Positions 35,198-44,029 of a DNA stretch of 64,000 nt are shown in pieces. Each line of letters starts with the position of its first letter. The first letter of the stretch is position 1. The stretch covers positions 186,001 through 250,000 of the forward strand of contig CAWATA010000002.1 in assembly GCA_963784885.1 (NCBI GenBank). The letters run 5' to 3'. The notes under the pieces are model-generated. The model was not told the origin of the DNA, searched no databases, and saw nothing but the letters and a program-made list of their open reading frames with translations. Source of the DNA: RHKX01 sp963784885. Its GTDB lineage: Bacteria; Actinomycetota; Thermoleophilia; Solirubrobacterales; 70-9. A program made the position numbers and the translations under genes.

Positions 35198-35956
35198 ATG
35201 GCCAGACGCCCGCTGATCGCGGCAAACTGGAAGATGAACAAGACGATCGGGGAGGCGCGCGTCTTCTGCGAGGGGCTCCTGCTCGACGTCGAGGAGCTCG
35301 GCGACGACGGCGCTGAGGTCGTCATCTGCCCGCCCTACCTGGCGTTGCCCCTGGTCGCCCAGCTCTGCGAGGGCAGCGACGTCGGCGTCGCCGCCCAGAA
35401 CATGTACTTCGAGGACTCGGGCGCCTTCACCGGCGAGGTCTCAGCCGCGATGCTCCTCGATGCAGGCGCCGACGCGGTGATTCTCGGCCACTCCGAGCGG
35501 CGCCAGCTCTTCGGCGAGACGGACGAGGCGCTCGCGCAGAAGGTTCCGGCGGCGCTGGCGGCCGGCCTCTTGCCGATCCTCTGCGTCGGTGAGAGCGAGG
35601 ACGAGCGCGATCGCGACGAGACCGACCAGGTCCTCCGCCGCCAGGTCGAGGCTGCGCTTTCGCGAGTCGAGGACTCGGCGCTCGCGGGCGTCGTGATCGC
35701 CTACGAGCCGATCTGGGCGATCGGGACGGGCAAGACCGCCACTTCGGAGCAGGCCAACGACGCCTGCGGGTTCATCCGCTCGCTGGTCGCGGCCCGCAAC
35801 GGCGATGCGGCCGAGCGGGTCCGGATCCAGTACGGGGGCTCGGTCAAGCCGGCGAACGCGGCCGAGCTGCTCGGTCAGAGCGACATCGATGGTGCGCTCG
35901 TCGGCGGCGCCTCACTCGATGCCGAGGACTTCGCGGCGATCGTCGCGGCGGCGTGA
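35198..35956 (+). CDS. tpiA: triose-phosphate isomerase
   Basis: 252 aa TIM barrel. ANWKMNKT with the substrate Lys, GHSERRQLFGETDE with the electrophile His, catalytic Glu in YEPIWAIGTGKTA, and the phosphate loop YGGSVKPANA. The ATG immediately abuts the pgk stop, so translation is coupled. Confidence 0.98.
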   Translation: MARRPLIAANWKMNKTIGEARVFCEGLLLDVEELGDDGAEVVICPPYLALPLVAQLCEGSDVGVAAQNMYFEDSGAFTGEVSAAMLLDAGADAVILGHSERRQLFGETDEALAQKVPAALAAGLLPILCVGESEDERDRDETDQVLRRQVEAALSRVEDSALAGVVIAYEPIWAIGTGKTATSEQANDACGFIRSLVAARNGDAAERVRIQYGGSVKPANAAELLGQSDIDGALVGGASLDAEDFAAIVAAA

Positions 35957-35966
35957 GGGGCTGACG

Positions 35967-37517
35967 ATGGCGATCCCAAGCGGACCCCGCTCGATTCCGG
36001 TCCCCGGCCTGGCGCTGATCATCCTCGACGGCTGGGGACTCGCCGATCCCGGGCCCGGGAACGCGATCTCGCAGGCCGAGACGCCGACCTTCGACGCACT
36101 CTGGGCCGAGTACCCGCACACGCAGCTCTCCGCCTCCGGGCACGACGTCGGCCTTCCCGACGGCCAGATGGGCAACTCCGAGGTCGGTCACCTGAACCTC
36201 GGCGCCGGTGCGATCGTCAAGCAGGACCTCGCCCGGATCAATGGCGCCGTCGCCGACGGCAGCTTCTTCGAGAACGAGGTCCTCGTCGGCGCCTGCGAGC
36301 GCGCCCGCAAGAGCCCGCGCGGCCGCCTGCACCTCGTCGGTCTCGTCTCCGACGGTGGCGTCCACTCCGGCTGGGAGCACATCGAGGCCTGCATCGAACT
36401 GGCGGCGCGCGAGGGCGTTCCCGACCTCGTCCTCCACGCTTTCACCGACGGGCGGGACACGCTCCCGCACGGCGGCGCCGGCTACGTCGAGGAGGTCGAG
36501 CGGTGGCTTCGAAACGCCGGCCGGATCGGGACGGTCGGCGGTCGCTACTACGGGATGGATCGCGATCACCGCTGGGAGCGGACGAAGCTCGCCTACGACG
36601 CATTGGTCCACGGGGCCGGGCCCCGTGCCGCCACCGCCGGCGAGGCGGTGGCCGATGCCTACGAGGCGGGCGACACCGACGAGTTCATCAAGCCGACGGT
36701 GATCGGCGACTACGACGGCGCCAGTCCAGGCGACGTCGTCGTCACCTTCAACTTCAGGCCCGATCGGATGCGGCAGATCGTCGAGGCGCTCGGCGATCCG
36801 GCCTTCGAGGGCTTCGAGCGCGGCGGCGACCCCGGGCTCGACATCTCGACGATGGCCGAGTACCGGGCCGGATGGCCCTACCCGGTCGCGTTCCCGCCGC
36901 ACGCGCCCGAGGCGACCATGGCCGAGGTGATCAGCGAGGCCGGGGGGAAGCAGATCCACGTCGCCGAGACCGAGAAGTACGCGCACGTGACCTACTTCTT
37001 CAACGGTGGGCGCGAGCGCGAGTGGGGCGGGGAGGAGCGGCGCATGGCCGAGTCCCCGCGGGACGTCCCGACCTACGACCACCGACCCGAGATGAGCGCC
37101 GAGAAGGCCGCCGACGCTTTCTGCTCGGCGTGGGAGGAAGGGGACTTCCGGTTCGGAATCATCAACTTCGCCAACCCCGACATGGTCGGCCACACCGGGT
37201 CGATCCCGGCCGCGGTGAGCGCAGTGGAGGCCGTCGACCGCTGTCTCGCTCGGGTCGTCGCGACGGTCCACGAGGCCGGAGGCGCCTGCATCATCACGGC
37301 CGACCATGGGAACGCGGAGCACATGCTCGAGCCCGACGGCTCCCCGAACACGGCTCACACGACGAATCCGGTTCCGGTGGTCGTCACCGTCCACGGGGTC
37401 GATCTGCACGAGGGGATCCTCGCCGACGTCTCGCCGACCGCCCTGGACCTGCTCGGCATCGACAAGCCCGCAGGCATGACCGGTGGATCGCTCCGGGACC
37501 GGCCGGCGGACGGTTAG
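35967..37517 (+). CDS. gpmI: 2,3-bisphosphoglycerate-independent phosphoglycerate mutase
   Basis: 516 aa from ATG 35967. Alkaline-phosphatase-fold, Mn-dependent mutase of 3-PG and 2-PG. LIILDGWGLAD holds the first metal Asp; the phosphoserine nucleophile is in MGNSEVGHLNLG; FTDGRDTLPH, VTFNFRPDRMRQI, EKYAHVTYFFNGG and TADHGNAEHML complete the two metal sites. It ends the glycolytic set; tgt follows 16 bases later. Confidence 0.97.
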   Translation: MAIPSGPRSIPVPGLALIILDGWGLADPGPGNAISQAETPTFDALWAEYPHTQLSASGHDVGLPDGQMGNSEVGHLNLGAGAIVKQDLARINGAVADGSFFENEVLVGACERARKSPRGRLHLVGLVSDGGVHSGWEHIEACIELAAREGVPDLVLHAFTDGRDTLPHGGAGYVEEVERWLRNAGRIGTVGGRYYGMDRDHRWERTKLAYDALVHGAGPRAATAGEAVADAYEAGDTDEFIKPTVIGDYDGASPGDVVVTFNFRPDRMRQIVEALGDPAFEGFERGGDPGLDISTMAEYRAGWPYPVAFPPHAPEATMAEVISEAGGKQIHVAETEKYAHVTYFFNGGREREWGGEERRMAESPRDVPTYDHRPEMSAEKAADAFCSAWEEGDFRFGIINFANPDMVGHTGSIPAAVSAVEAVDRCLARVVATVHEAGGACIITADHGNAEHMLEPDGSPNTAHTTNPVPVVVTVHGVDLHEGILADVSPTALDLLGIDKPAGMTGGSLRDRPADG

Positions 37518-37533
37518 CGGCAGAAGCCGCGGC

Positions 37534-38745
37534 ATGCGCACCGACCCCGACCGGCTCAGCTTCGAGATCGTCGCCCGAGACGGCGACGCGCGGGCCGGGA
37601 TCCTGACGACGCCGCACGGCACAGTCGAGACGCCGTGCTTCGTGCCGCTGGCGACACGAGGCTCGGTGAAGGGCCTGCTGCCGGCCGAGGTCGCGGGCAC
37701 CGGCTACGAGATGGTCCTCGGGAACACCTACCACCTGATGCTGGCGCCCGGGGGCGAGCGGATCGCCGGCCTCGGCGGCCTGCACGAGTTCATGGGCTGG
37801 GACGGCGCCATCATCACCGATTCGGGCGGATTCCAGGTATTTTCTCTCGCCTTCGGGAGCATCGCCGACGAGGTCAAGGGCCGTCGCGGACGACCGCCGC
37901 TGGAGGGCGGAGTCCTCGGGATCGATGAGGACGGCGTCCGTTTCCGCTCCTACATCGACGGCTCCGAGCACTTCCTGTCGCCGGAGCGCTCGATGGAGGT
38001 CCAGGCGCAGCTCGGTTCCGACATCGCGCTCGTCTTCGACGAGTGCACCCCGTTCCGGGCCGACTACGACTACACCGCCCGCTCGACAGAGCGGACCGAC
38101 CGCTGGCTGCAGCGCTGCCTCGACTGGCACGGTGCCAACGGCCCCTCCTCCCAGGCGGTCTTCGGGATCGTCCAGGGGGGCACCCACGAGAGCCTCCGCC
38201 GCCGGTCCGCCGACTCGGTCGCCGCGGCCGGCGTCGACGGGATCGCGATCGGCGGGACGCTCGGCAAGGACAAGGAGCAGATGCGCGAGGTCGTGGCGAT
38301 GACCGTCGGGATGCTGCCCGGCGATCCGGCACGGCACCTGCTCGGCATCGGCGAGCCCGACGACCTCGTCGAGGGGATCGCCGTCGGCATCGACAGCTTC
38401 GACTGCGCGGTTCCGACGCGCCTCGGCCGGCACGGCATGGCGCTGGCCCCCCTGCCGGAGCGCCGCTTTCGCTACGACGTCCGCAAGCGGCGCAACCAAG
38501 AGGAGCCGGGACCGCTGGTGCCGGGTTGCCCGTGCCCGGCGTGCACCGGATTCAGCCGCGCCTACGTCCACTACCTCTCGAAGGCGGAGGAGCTGACCGG
38601 GGTGCGGCTGCTGACCCTCCACAACCTCGTCTACGCGCGGGAACTGGTCGCCGGGGCCCGCGCGGCGATCGTCGCCGGCCGCTACGGCGGCTACCGCGAC
38701 GCGATCATGGCCGGGGCGGCTCCGTGGGAGGCGGCGGGGACGTAG
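37534..38745 (+). CDS. tgt: tRNA-guanine transglycosylase
   Basis: 403 aa from ATG 37534. It exchanges G34 for preQ1 in GUN-anticodon tRNAs. Catalytic Asp in ITDSGGFQVFSL, FDECTPF, VQGGTHESLR, GIGEPDDLVEG, DCAVPTRLGRHG (second active-site Asp), and the zinc site CPCPACTGF plus LHNL with His. The two substrate-pocket segments fit bacterial Tgt rather than archaeal ArcTGT. No queuosine biosynthesis genes are in the window. Confidence 0.96.
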   Translation: MRTDPDRLSFEIVARDGDARAGILTTPHGTVETPCFVPLATRGSVKGLLPAEVAGTGYEMVLGNTYHLMLAPGGERIAGLGGLHEFMGWDGAIITDSGGFQVFSLAFGSIADEVKGRRGRPPLEGGVLGIDEDGVRFRSYIDGSEHFLSPERSMEVQAQLGSDIALVFDECTPFRADYDYTARSTERTDRWLQRCLDWHGANGPSSQAVFGIVQGGTHESLRRRSADSVAAAGVDGIAIGGTLGKDKEQMREVVAMTVGMLPGDPARHLLGIGEPDDLVEGIAVGIDSFDCAVPTRLGRHGMALAPLPERRFRYDVRKRRNQEEPGPLVPGCPCPACTGFSRAYVHYLSKAEELTGVRLLTLHNLVYARELVAGARAAIVAGRYGGYRDAIMAGAAPWEAAGT

Positions 38746-38772
38746 CGGAGCTCCGCGCGCTCCGGAGGCCGG

Positions 38773-39981
38773 CTACTGACCGGTGTTGTCCCGGATGAAC
38801 TGCTCGAAGCCGTCGATGAGCTGATTGGCGTTGTCGCTCAGGTAACTGCCGAGGTCGGTGTTCTGGCCGGCGTCGGTGGCGAGCAGGATCACTGCGGCGA
38901 TCAGGCCGGCGATGATCGCGACGAGGATGATCGCGAGGACCGCCCGCATGAAGCTCGCAAACCGCGAGCGCTTTCGCGGCGGCGTCGCCGCCGGCGCGAC
39001 CTGTCGCCGCGGCGGCGAGGTCCGTCGCGGCCGGGCCGCCCGGGCGGGGGAGGTAGGCGTCCGCGGCTCGCGCGGCGCCACCCGGGTCGCTGCGGTGCTG
39101 CGTGTATCCACGAGCCGGGTCGTCGCCTCCGAGGCCGGCGCGATCCCCGCGAGGCCGGCGCGCAGGGCTGCGCCGTAGGCGAGGGCGTCGACGTAGCGAT
39201 CCTCGGGCTCGTTCTCGAGCGCGCGGAGGACCGCCTTCGAGAGCGCGTCCGGAATGTCCTTGACGTAGCTGGTCGGCGGCAGCGGTCGCTCGTTCTCGCG
39301 GCGGATCGCGAGCTCGGCGAGGCTGTTGCCCTCGTAGGGCAGGCGGGCGGTGAGCAGCTGGTAGGTGACGACCCCGAGCGAGTAGACGTCGGAGATCGGG
39401 GTCGCCTCCTCGCCCCGCGACTGCTCCGGCGAGAGGTAGGCCGCGGTGCCGACGACCGAGCCGACCTGGGTGAGCCGGGTCTGCTCGGCGGCGCGGGCGA
39501 TCCCGAAGTCGGCGAGCTTGACGGTCATCTCCGGCGGCCCGCCGGCCGGACCGCCGATCACCATCAGGTTCCCGGGCTTGACGTCGCGGTGGATGATCCC
39601 CATCCGGTGGGCGTACTCGAGCCCCGCACACGCCTGCGCCGCGATCTCGACCGCAACCGATGGCTCCAGCGCGCCGTCGCGCTGCAGCAGCTGTGCGCCG
39701 GAGCGCCCCTCGACGTACTCCATGACGATGAAGTGGCGGCCGGCGTCGACGCCGGTGTCATAGACCTGGACGATGTTGGGGTGAACGAGCTTCGCGACCG
39801 CGAGGGCCTCGCGGCGGAAGCGGGCGACGAACTTCTCGTCGTCGGAGAGGTGCTCGGCGAGGACCTTGACCGCGACGGTGCGTTCGAGGACGCGATCGAC
39901 TGCCCGGTAGACGGTCGACATGCCGCCGCTGCCGAGGCGGTCGCCGAGCTCGTATCGGTTGGCGATCGTGGAACCGCTCAC
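38773..39981 (-). CDS. membrane Ser/Thr protein kinase (Hanks type) without PASTA domains
   Basis: 402 aa from GTG 39981. Kinase domain about residues 9-270: Gly-loop LGSGGMSTVYRA, Lys in VAVKVLAEH, catalytic HRDVKPGNLM, DFGIARAAEQT, activation loop ending GTAAYLSPEQ. A Pro/Arg/Thr-rich linker (about 285-345) leads to one transmembrane helix (FMRAVLAIILVAIIAGLIAA) and a short extracytoplasmic tail of about 25 residues. PknB-type sensor domains are absent, so the signal is not obviously muropeptide. The GTG overlaps the stop of an upstream lipoprotein gene, so the pair is translationally coupled. Confidence 0.93.
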   Translation of the reverse strand: MSGSTIANRYELGDRLGSGGMSTVYRAVDRVLERTVAVKVLAEHLSDDEKFVARFRREALAVAKLVHPNIVQVYDTGVDAGRHFIVMEYVEGRSGAQLLQRDGALEPSVAVEIAAQACAGLEYAHRMGIIHRDVKPGNLMVIGGPAGGPPEMTVKLADFGIARAAEQTRLTQVGSVVGTAAYLSPEQSRGEEATPISDVYSLGVVTYQLLTARLPYEGNSLAELAIRRENERPLPPTSYVKDIPDALSKAVLRALENEPEDRYVDALAYGAALRAGLAGIAPASEATTRLVDTRSTAATRVAPREPRTPTSPARAARPRRTSPPRRQVAPAATPPRKRSRFASFMRAVLAIILVAIIAGLIAAVILLATDAGQNTDLGSYLSDNANQLIDGFEQFIRDNTGQ

Positions 39982-40637
39982 CGGCCCCGCTCCCTCTTGT
40001 CGTCCTTCGCCTTGCCGGCCTTCTTCGGCTTCGGCTTCGGCTTCTCGTCGTGCCCGGAATTGTCCTTCTTGCCGCGGCCGGGGACGACGCCGCCGCCGCC
40101 GTTGCCGTTCGGGTTGTCCGGATTGCCGGGTGGCCCGGTCGGCGGCTCGGGGGCCGTCGTGGTGGTCGTCGTGCTCTTGGTCGTGGTGCTCTTGGTCGTG
40201 GTGGTCTCGGTCGTCGTCGGCTGCGTGTCGGTCGTCTCGGTCGTCGGCGGCAGCGTGTCGGTCGTGTCGGTCGTCGAGCTCGTGGTCTTCTCGGCGGGCA
40301 CGCACTGATCCTCGACCTGAGTCGCGAGCTCGTCCGTCAGCTCGATGGCGTTGGCGGTGAACTCCTCGCCGGTGCTGTCGGAGACGGCGTTGATCCCGTC
40401 CCGAAGGCCGCCGACCGCCTTGCTCGCACGGTCGCAGTTGCCCTCGTCGAGGAAGGTCTGGATCTTCTCGAGCTGGCCGATCAGGTCGTCCGCGATCAGC
40501 GGGTCGATGTCGGCGCTCGTGGTCTCGTCGCCCGATCCGCATCCGAGCATCACCAGTCCGGCCGCGAGAGCGGCCAGACATGCGGCGATCAGACGTCCGG
40601 CAGACGACATCGGCGGCGAGTGTAGCTGCGGCCTCAT
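39978..40637 (-). CDS. Thr-rich lipoprotein co-translated with the kinase
   Basis: 219 aa from ATG 40637, which overlaps the upstream phosphoesterase stop (ATGA); a start at 40610 gives a more standard signal peptide. Signal sequence ends in VMLGCGSGDE (lipobox Cys about residue 33). A helical domain (IDDPLIADDLIGQLEKIQTF-like, with one Cys pair about 45 and 95 residues later) is followed by a long Thr/Ser linker of mostly T, then a Pro/Gly-rich and a Lys-rich tail. No enzyme motif is seen. It could be the extracytoplasmic sensor partner of the kinase, by position only. Confidence 0.75.
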   Translation of the reverse strand: MRPQLHSPPMSSAGRLIAACLAALAAGLVMLGCGSGDETTSADIDPLIADDLIGQLEKIQTFLDEGNCDRASKAVGGLRDGINAVSDSTGEEFTANAIELTDELATQVEDQCVPAEKTTSSTTDTTDTLPPTTETTDTQPTTTETTTTKSTTTKSTTTTTTAPEPPTGPPGNPDNPNGNGGGGVVPGRGKKDNSGHDEKPKPKPKKAGKAKDDKRERGR

Positions 40638-41377
40638 CGCCCCAGAAAAAGCCTGCGTGCGAGGTGTTCCGGTAGCCCTGCGACCTCGATCGTTCGAGCG
40701 GCCCGTTCGATGTCGTAGCCGACCCGGTGGTAGGTCGCCTCCCAGGTCTCGGTGTCGAGCTCGAGCCAGGCCGCGCGCGGATCGCCGTCGCGGGGCTGAC
40801 CGACGCTCCCGGGGTTGATCAGCCAGCGGCCCTCGTCGATCTCCAGACGGGTCCCCGCCCCGGCCTGCCAGCCGTTCGCCTCCTCGCCCTCCTCGGAGTC
40901 GGGGGACGCGGTGAAGAACAGCGCGACGTGGGAGTGGCCGACGAAGCTGACCCGCTTGTCCTGGGCGGCGAGGCAGTCCGCCGCCTGCTCGGGCCAGAGG
41001 ACGTACTCCCAGATCGGGTCGCGAGGGGAGGCGTGGTAGAGGGCGGCATCTCGCGATGTGTCGGAGGGTGAGAGCCCCGAGAGGAAGCGGAGGTTCTCCT
41101 TCGAGGTGTGGGCGGTGGTCCACTCGACGGCGGCGGCGGCCGCCGTGGAGAAGGTCGATGTGTCGAGCTCGCCGAGCACCGCGAGGTCGTGATTGCCGAC
41201 GAGGCAGACCTCACACCGCTCGCGAGCGAGCTCGACGCAGAGGTCGGGATCGGCTCCGTAACCGATCACGTCGCCGAGGCACCAGCGCTCGTCGACGCCG
41301 ACCTCGTCGCTGTCGCGGAGGATCGCCTCGAACGCCGGCAAGTTGGCGTGGATGTCGCTGAAGACGGCTACCTGCAT
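40634..41377 (-). CDS. metallophosphoesterase (YfcE/calcineurin-like)
   Basis: 247 aa. All five calcineurin-like motifs: FSDIHANLPAF, CLGDVIGYG, GNHDLAVL, the later VGHSHVALFF and, for the C-terminal His site, NPGSVGQPRDGDPRAAW. This set matches the YfcE/phosphodiesterase group that hydrolyses phosphodiesters or phosphoproteins. It is first in a three-gene minus-strand operon with the lipoprotein and the kinase, so a phosphoprotein phosphatase role is possible but unproven. Confidence 0.9.
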   Translation of the reverse strand: MQVAVFSDIHANLPAFEAILRDSDEVGVDERWCLGDVIGYGADPDLCVELARERCEVCLVGNHDLAVLGELDTSTFSTAAAAAVEWTTAHTSKENLRFLSGLSPSDTSRDAALYHASPRDPIWEYVLWPEQAADCLAAQDKRVSFVGHSHVALFFTASPDSEEGEEANGWQAGAGTRLEIDEGRWLINPGSVGQPRDGDPRAAWLELDTETWEATYHRVGYDIERAARTIEVAGLPEHLARRLFLGR

Positions 41378-41449
41378 GGAGATGCCCGTGTGGTCGTCCA
41401 GCGCGTCGGCGCCGCCGGACGGCGCCTCGGCGCCATGCCCGGGCGCGAC

Positions 41450-41456
41450 TATCGTA
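41450..41456. promoter_or_regulatory. interleaved divergent -10 boxes
   Basis: TATCGTA holds TATCGT on the plus strand (41450-41455, 8 nt before ATG 41464) and TACGAT on the minus strand (41456 to 41451), which faces the phosphoesterase gene 73 nt away. Confidence 0.35.
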
Positions 41457-41463
41457 GGTGCGG

Positions 41464-42774
41464 ATGGATTGGCGCGGACGTTCGGGCAGCGGATCCGGTC
41501 CGGCGGTGACGCTCGTCACCCTCGCGGCGATCGCGCTCGGCGCGGCCGCCGTCGCCGAGCTGGCGGTGCTGCTCCTCGCGCCGGCGGACACCGGACCGGA
41601 TCCGCTCCCGGTCGACGCGGCTCGCTGGTTCGATCCCGCCGAGACGGCGGCCGCGGTGGACTTCCGGTCCGGCCAGCGCAACCTCTTCCTGATCGGGTTC
41701 GGGGTCGAGCTCGCAGCGCTCGGGGCGCTCGCTCTCGGCCGTCCCCGCTTCGCCCGACGGTTCCTCGACCGCCTCGGGCGGCGGCCGATCCTCGGCGCCG
41801 CCGTGGCGGCCGCCGGGATCTCGCTGGTGCTGGCGGTCCTGGCCCTGCCGACCGGCCTGATCGGCCACGAGCGGTCGGTCGACATCGGCCTCTCGACCCA
41901 GGAGCTCGGCTCCTGGTTCTCGGACCGGGGGAAGGGCGCGGCGATCGCCGCCGTCCTCGCGGCGATCGGCGGCATGATCCTGATCGGCCTGCAGCGTCGG
42001 CTGCCGCGCCTCTGGTGGGCGGCCGGCGCCGCGATCGTCATCCTCTACGCGGTCGTCAGCACCTGGCTCGCGCCGGTTGTCCTGGCGCCGGTCTTCAACG
42101 ACTTCGAGGAGTTGCAGCCGGGGCCGGCGCGGACCGCTGTGCTCGACCTCGCCGAGCGATCGGGGGTCGAGGTCGGTCACGTCTACGTCGTCGACGCCTC
42201 CCGTCGCAGCACCGGCGTCAACGCCTACGTGGACGGGATCGGCTCGAGCCGGCGCGTCGTCCTCTACGACAACCTCGTCGAGCGCGCCGACGAGCCGGTC
42301 CTGCGGTCGGTCGTGGCGCACGAGCTCGGCCACGTCGCGCACGACGATCTCGGTCGCGGACTGCTGTTCGTCGCGATCATCGCTCCGCTCGGAATGCTGC
42401 TCGTCGCCGCCGCCGGCACGGCTCTCGCAGAACGCGGCGGCACCCGTCCCGGCCGCCCCGCGGCGATCCCCGCCTTCGCTCTGCTGATCACCGTCGTCAG
42501 CTTCGGGCTCAACCTCGCCGGCAACCAGCTCTCGCGCGAGGTCGAGGCGAGCGCCGACCGATTTGCCCTGCAATTGACGGGCGACCCGCGCGGATTCATC
42601 GAGCTCCAGCAGCGGCTCGCCGCCGACAACCGCAGCGACCCCGACCCCGGAGGGGCCGTCGATGCCTTGCTCCGCACGCACCCATCGGCGGTCCAGAGGA
42701 TCGGTGCGGCGCTTGCCTATGCGGAGGAGGAGGGAATCAATCCGGGCGAACCGGCGTTCGCCCCCGCACCGTAA
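41464..42774 (+). CDS. M48 family membrane metalloprotease (Ste24-like)
   Basis: 436 aa from ATG 41464; a GTG two codons earlier would overlap the -10 region. Zinc site VAHELGHVAHDD (about residues 283-294) and the third ligand Glu in EVEASADRFAL (about 360). Membrane helices near 15-40, 75-95, 118-138, 160-180, 190-212, 300-325 and 335-355. The pre-HExxH helix region VDASRRSTGVNAYVDGIGSS matches Ste24/HtpX proteases, which degrade misfolded membrane proteins. Confidence 0.9.
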   Translation: MDWRGRSGSGSGPAVTLVTLAAIALGAAAVAELAVLLLAPADTGPDPLPVDAARWFDPAETAAAVDFRSGQRNLFLIGFGVELAALGALALGRPRFARRFLDRLGRRPILGAAVAAAGISLVLAVLALPTGLIGHERSVDIGLSTQELGSWFSDRGKGAAIAAVLAAIGGMILIGLQRRLPRLWWAAGAAIVILYAVVSTWLAPVVLAPVFNDFEELQPGPARTAVLDLAERSGVEVGHVYVVDASRRSTGVNAYVDGIGSSRRVVLYDNLVERADEPVLRSVVAHELGHVAHDDLGRGLLFVAIIAPLGMLLVAAAGTALAERGGTRPGRPAAIPAFALLITVVSFGLNLAGNQLSREVEASADRFALQLTGDPRGFIELQQRLAADNRSDPDPGGAVDALLRTHPSAVQRIGAALAYAEEEGINPGEPAFAPAP

Positions 42775-42834
42775 GGCCGTCGGGAGGCCTTGTTAGGGTG
42801 GCGCCCGCTCTGCACCAGACAGGAGGAATCTCAA

Positions 42835-43116
42835 GTGACGAAGTCTGAATTCATCGACCGCGTAGCCAACGACGACCGCATCGACAGCAAGAAGGCAGCA
42901 ACCGACGCGGTGGAGGCCGTCCTCGACAACATCGTCGGCGCCCTGAAGGCCGGCGAGGACGTCAACTTCACCGGGTTCGGGAAGTTCAGCGTCAACGAGC
43001 GCGGCCCTCGCCAGGGCGTGAACCCGCGGACCGGCGAGCGCATCACGATCCCGGGCGGCAAGGTGCCGAAGTTCTCGGCCGGCGCCGGCCTGAAGAGCGC
43101 CGTCAAGGGCTCCTGA
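42835..43116 (+). CDS. HU family DNA-binding protein
   Basis: 93 aa, the classic HU length without the Lys-rich tail seen in mycobacteria. TKSEFIDRVANDDRI, KAGEDVNFTGFGKFSVNERG and the DNA-binding arm RQGVNPRTGERITIPGGKVP are typical. The GTG start is fixed by AGGAGG 8 nt upstream; TAGGGT at 42794-42799 is a likely -10, so this gene has a normal leader. It compacts and bends chromosomal DNA. Confidence 0.97.
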   Translation: MTKSEFIDRVANDDRIDSKKAATDAVEAVLDNIVGALKAGEDVNFTGFGKFSVNERGPRQGVNPRTGERITIPGGKVPKFSAGAGLKSAVKGS

Positions 43117-43117
43117 G

Positions 43118-44005
43118 ACGCCCGAGGGCCCGACACCATTCGCGGACCGGCTCGCGGCGCTCCAGGTTGAGCGCCGCAGCCAGGTCTGCCTCGGGCTCGA
43201 CCCGATCCCCGGCCGGGGCGTCTGGTCGGGGGAATCCGGCGGCGCGGATGCACGAGGCCGCGCCGCCGCAGCGATCGAGGCCGGCTGCCGCGAGCTGATC
43301 GCCGCCGCAGGGCCGGCCTGCGTGGCCGTCAAGCCGCAGCTCGCCCGCTTCGAAGCCCTCGGCGCTCCCGGCTGGGCAGCGCTCGAGGCCGTCGCCGGGG
43401 ACGCACGCGAGGCCGGACTGCTCGTGATCGCCGACGGCAAGCGCGGTGACGTTCCCGTCAGCGCCGAGGCCTACGCGGACGCGCTGTTCGGATCGACCGA
43501 CACGCCCTGGGGCTCGTTCGACGGTCTCGGCGCCGACGCCGCCACGCTCAACCCCTTGATGGGGCAGGACTCGCTCGAGCCGCTTGTGGCCGCCGCCGCG
43601 GGGGCCGGGGCCGGGATCTTCGTGCTCGTCCGGACCTCCAACCCGGGAGCCGCCGATTTCCTCGACGTGGCCGCGGAGGGCGGGCCGCTGCACGAGCAGA
43701 TCGCGCGCTGCGTCGACCGCTTCGCCGATCGCCTGGCGGGAGCGAGCGGGTTCAGCGGCGCCGGAGCCGTCGTCGGCGCGACCGAGCCGCGGTTCCTCGC
43801 CCGGCTCCGCGAGCTGATGCCGCGGTCGATCTTCCTGCTGCCCGGAGTCGGGGCGCAGGGGGGTTCGGCGGGGGAGCTCGCAGCCGCGTTCGCCGGGCCG
43901 GGGTCGGCCCTCGTGACCGCCTCGCGAAGCGTCGCCTCTGCTCCCGATCCCGCTGCCGCGGCCGAGGAACTCCGGGCGCTGGTCTGGTCGATCGCCGGCG
44001 ATTGA
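43118..44005 (+). CDS. pyrF: orotidine 5'-phosphate decarboxylase (PyrF, mycobacterial type); start codon unresolved
   Basis: Last step of UMP synthesis. N-terminal VCLGLDPIPGRG, VAVKPQLARFE, the catalytic IADGKRGDVP (D-x-K-R-x-D) and the phosphate loop LLPGVGAQGG identify the type 2 family. The conserved region TPFADRLAAL begins at 43133, but the frame from its upstream stop (43091) to that point has no ATG, GTG, TTG or CTG. ACG at 43118 is given as a placeholder. GTG 43322 would delete the substrate-binding Asp strand. The gene follows HU directly. Confidence 0.88.
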   Translation, partial: TPEGPTPFADRLAALQVERRSQVCLGLDPIPGRGVWSGESGGADARGRAAAAIEAGCRELIAAAGPACVAVKPQLARFEALGAPGWAALEAVAGDAREAGLLVIADGKRGDVPVSAEAYADALFGSTDTPWGSFDGLGADAATLNPLMGQDSLEPLVAAAAGAGAGIFVLVRTSNPGAADFLDVAAEGGPLHEQIARCVDRFADRLAGASGFSGAGAVVGATEPRFLARLRELMPRSIFLLPGVGAQGGSAGELAAAFAGPGSALVTASRSVASAPDPAAAAEELRALVWSIAGD

Positions 44006-44016
44006 GCCGACGCCCC

Positions 44017-44022
44017 TAGAGT
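44017..44022 (+). promoter_or_regulatory. -10 box of a probable leaderless argS transcript
   Basis: TAGAGT ends 7 nt before the argS GTG. Confidence 0.45.
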
Positions 44023-44029
44023 CTCGCGG

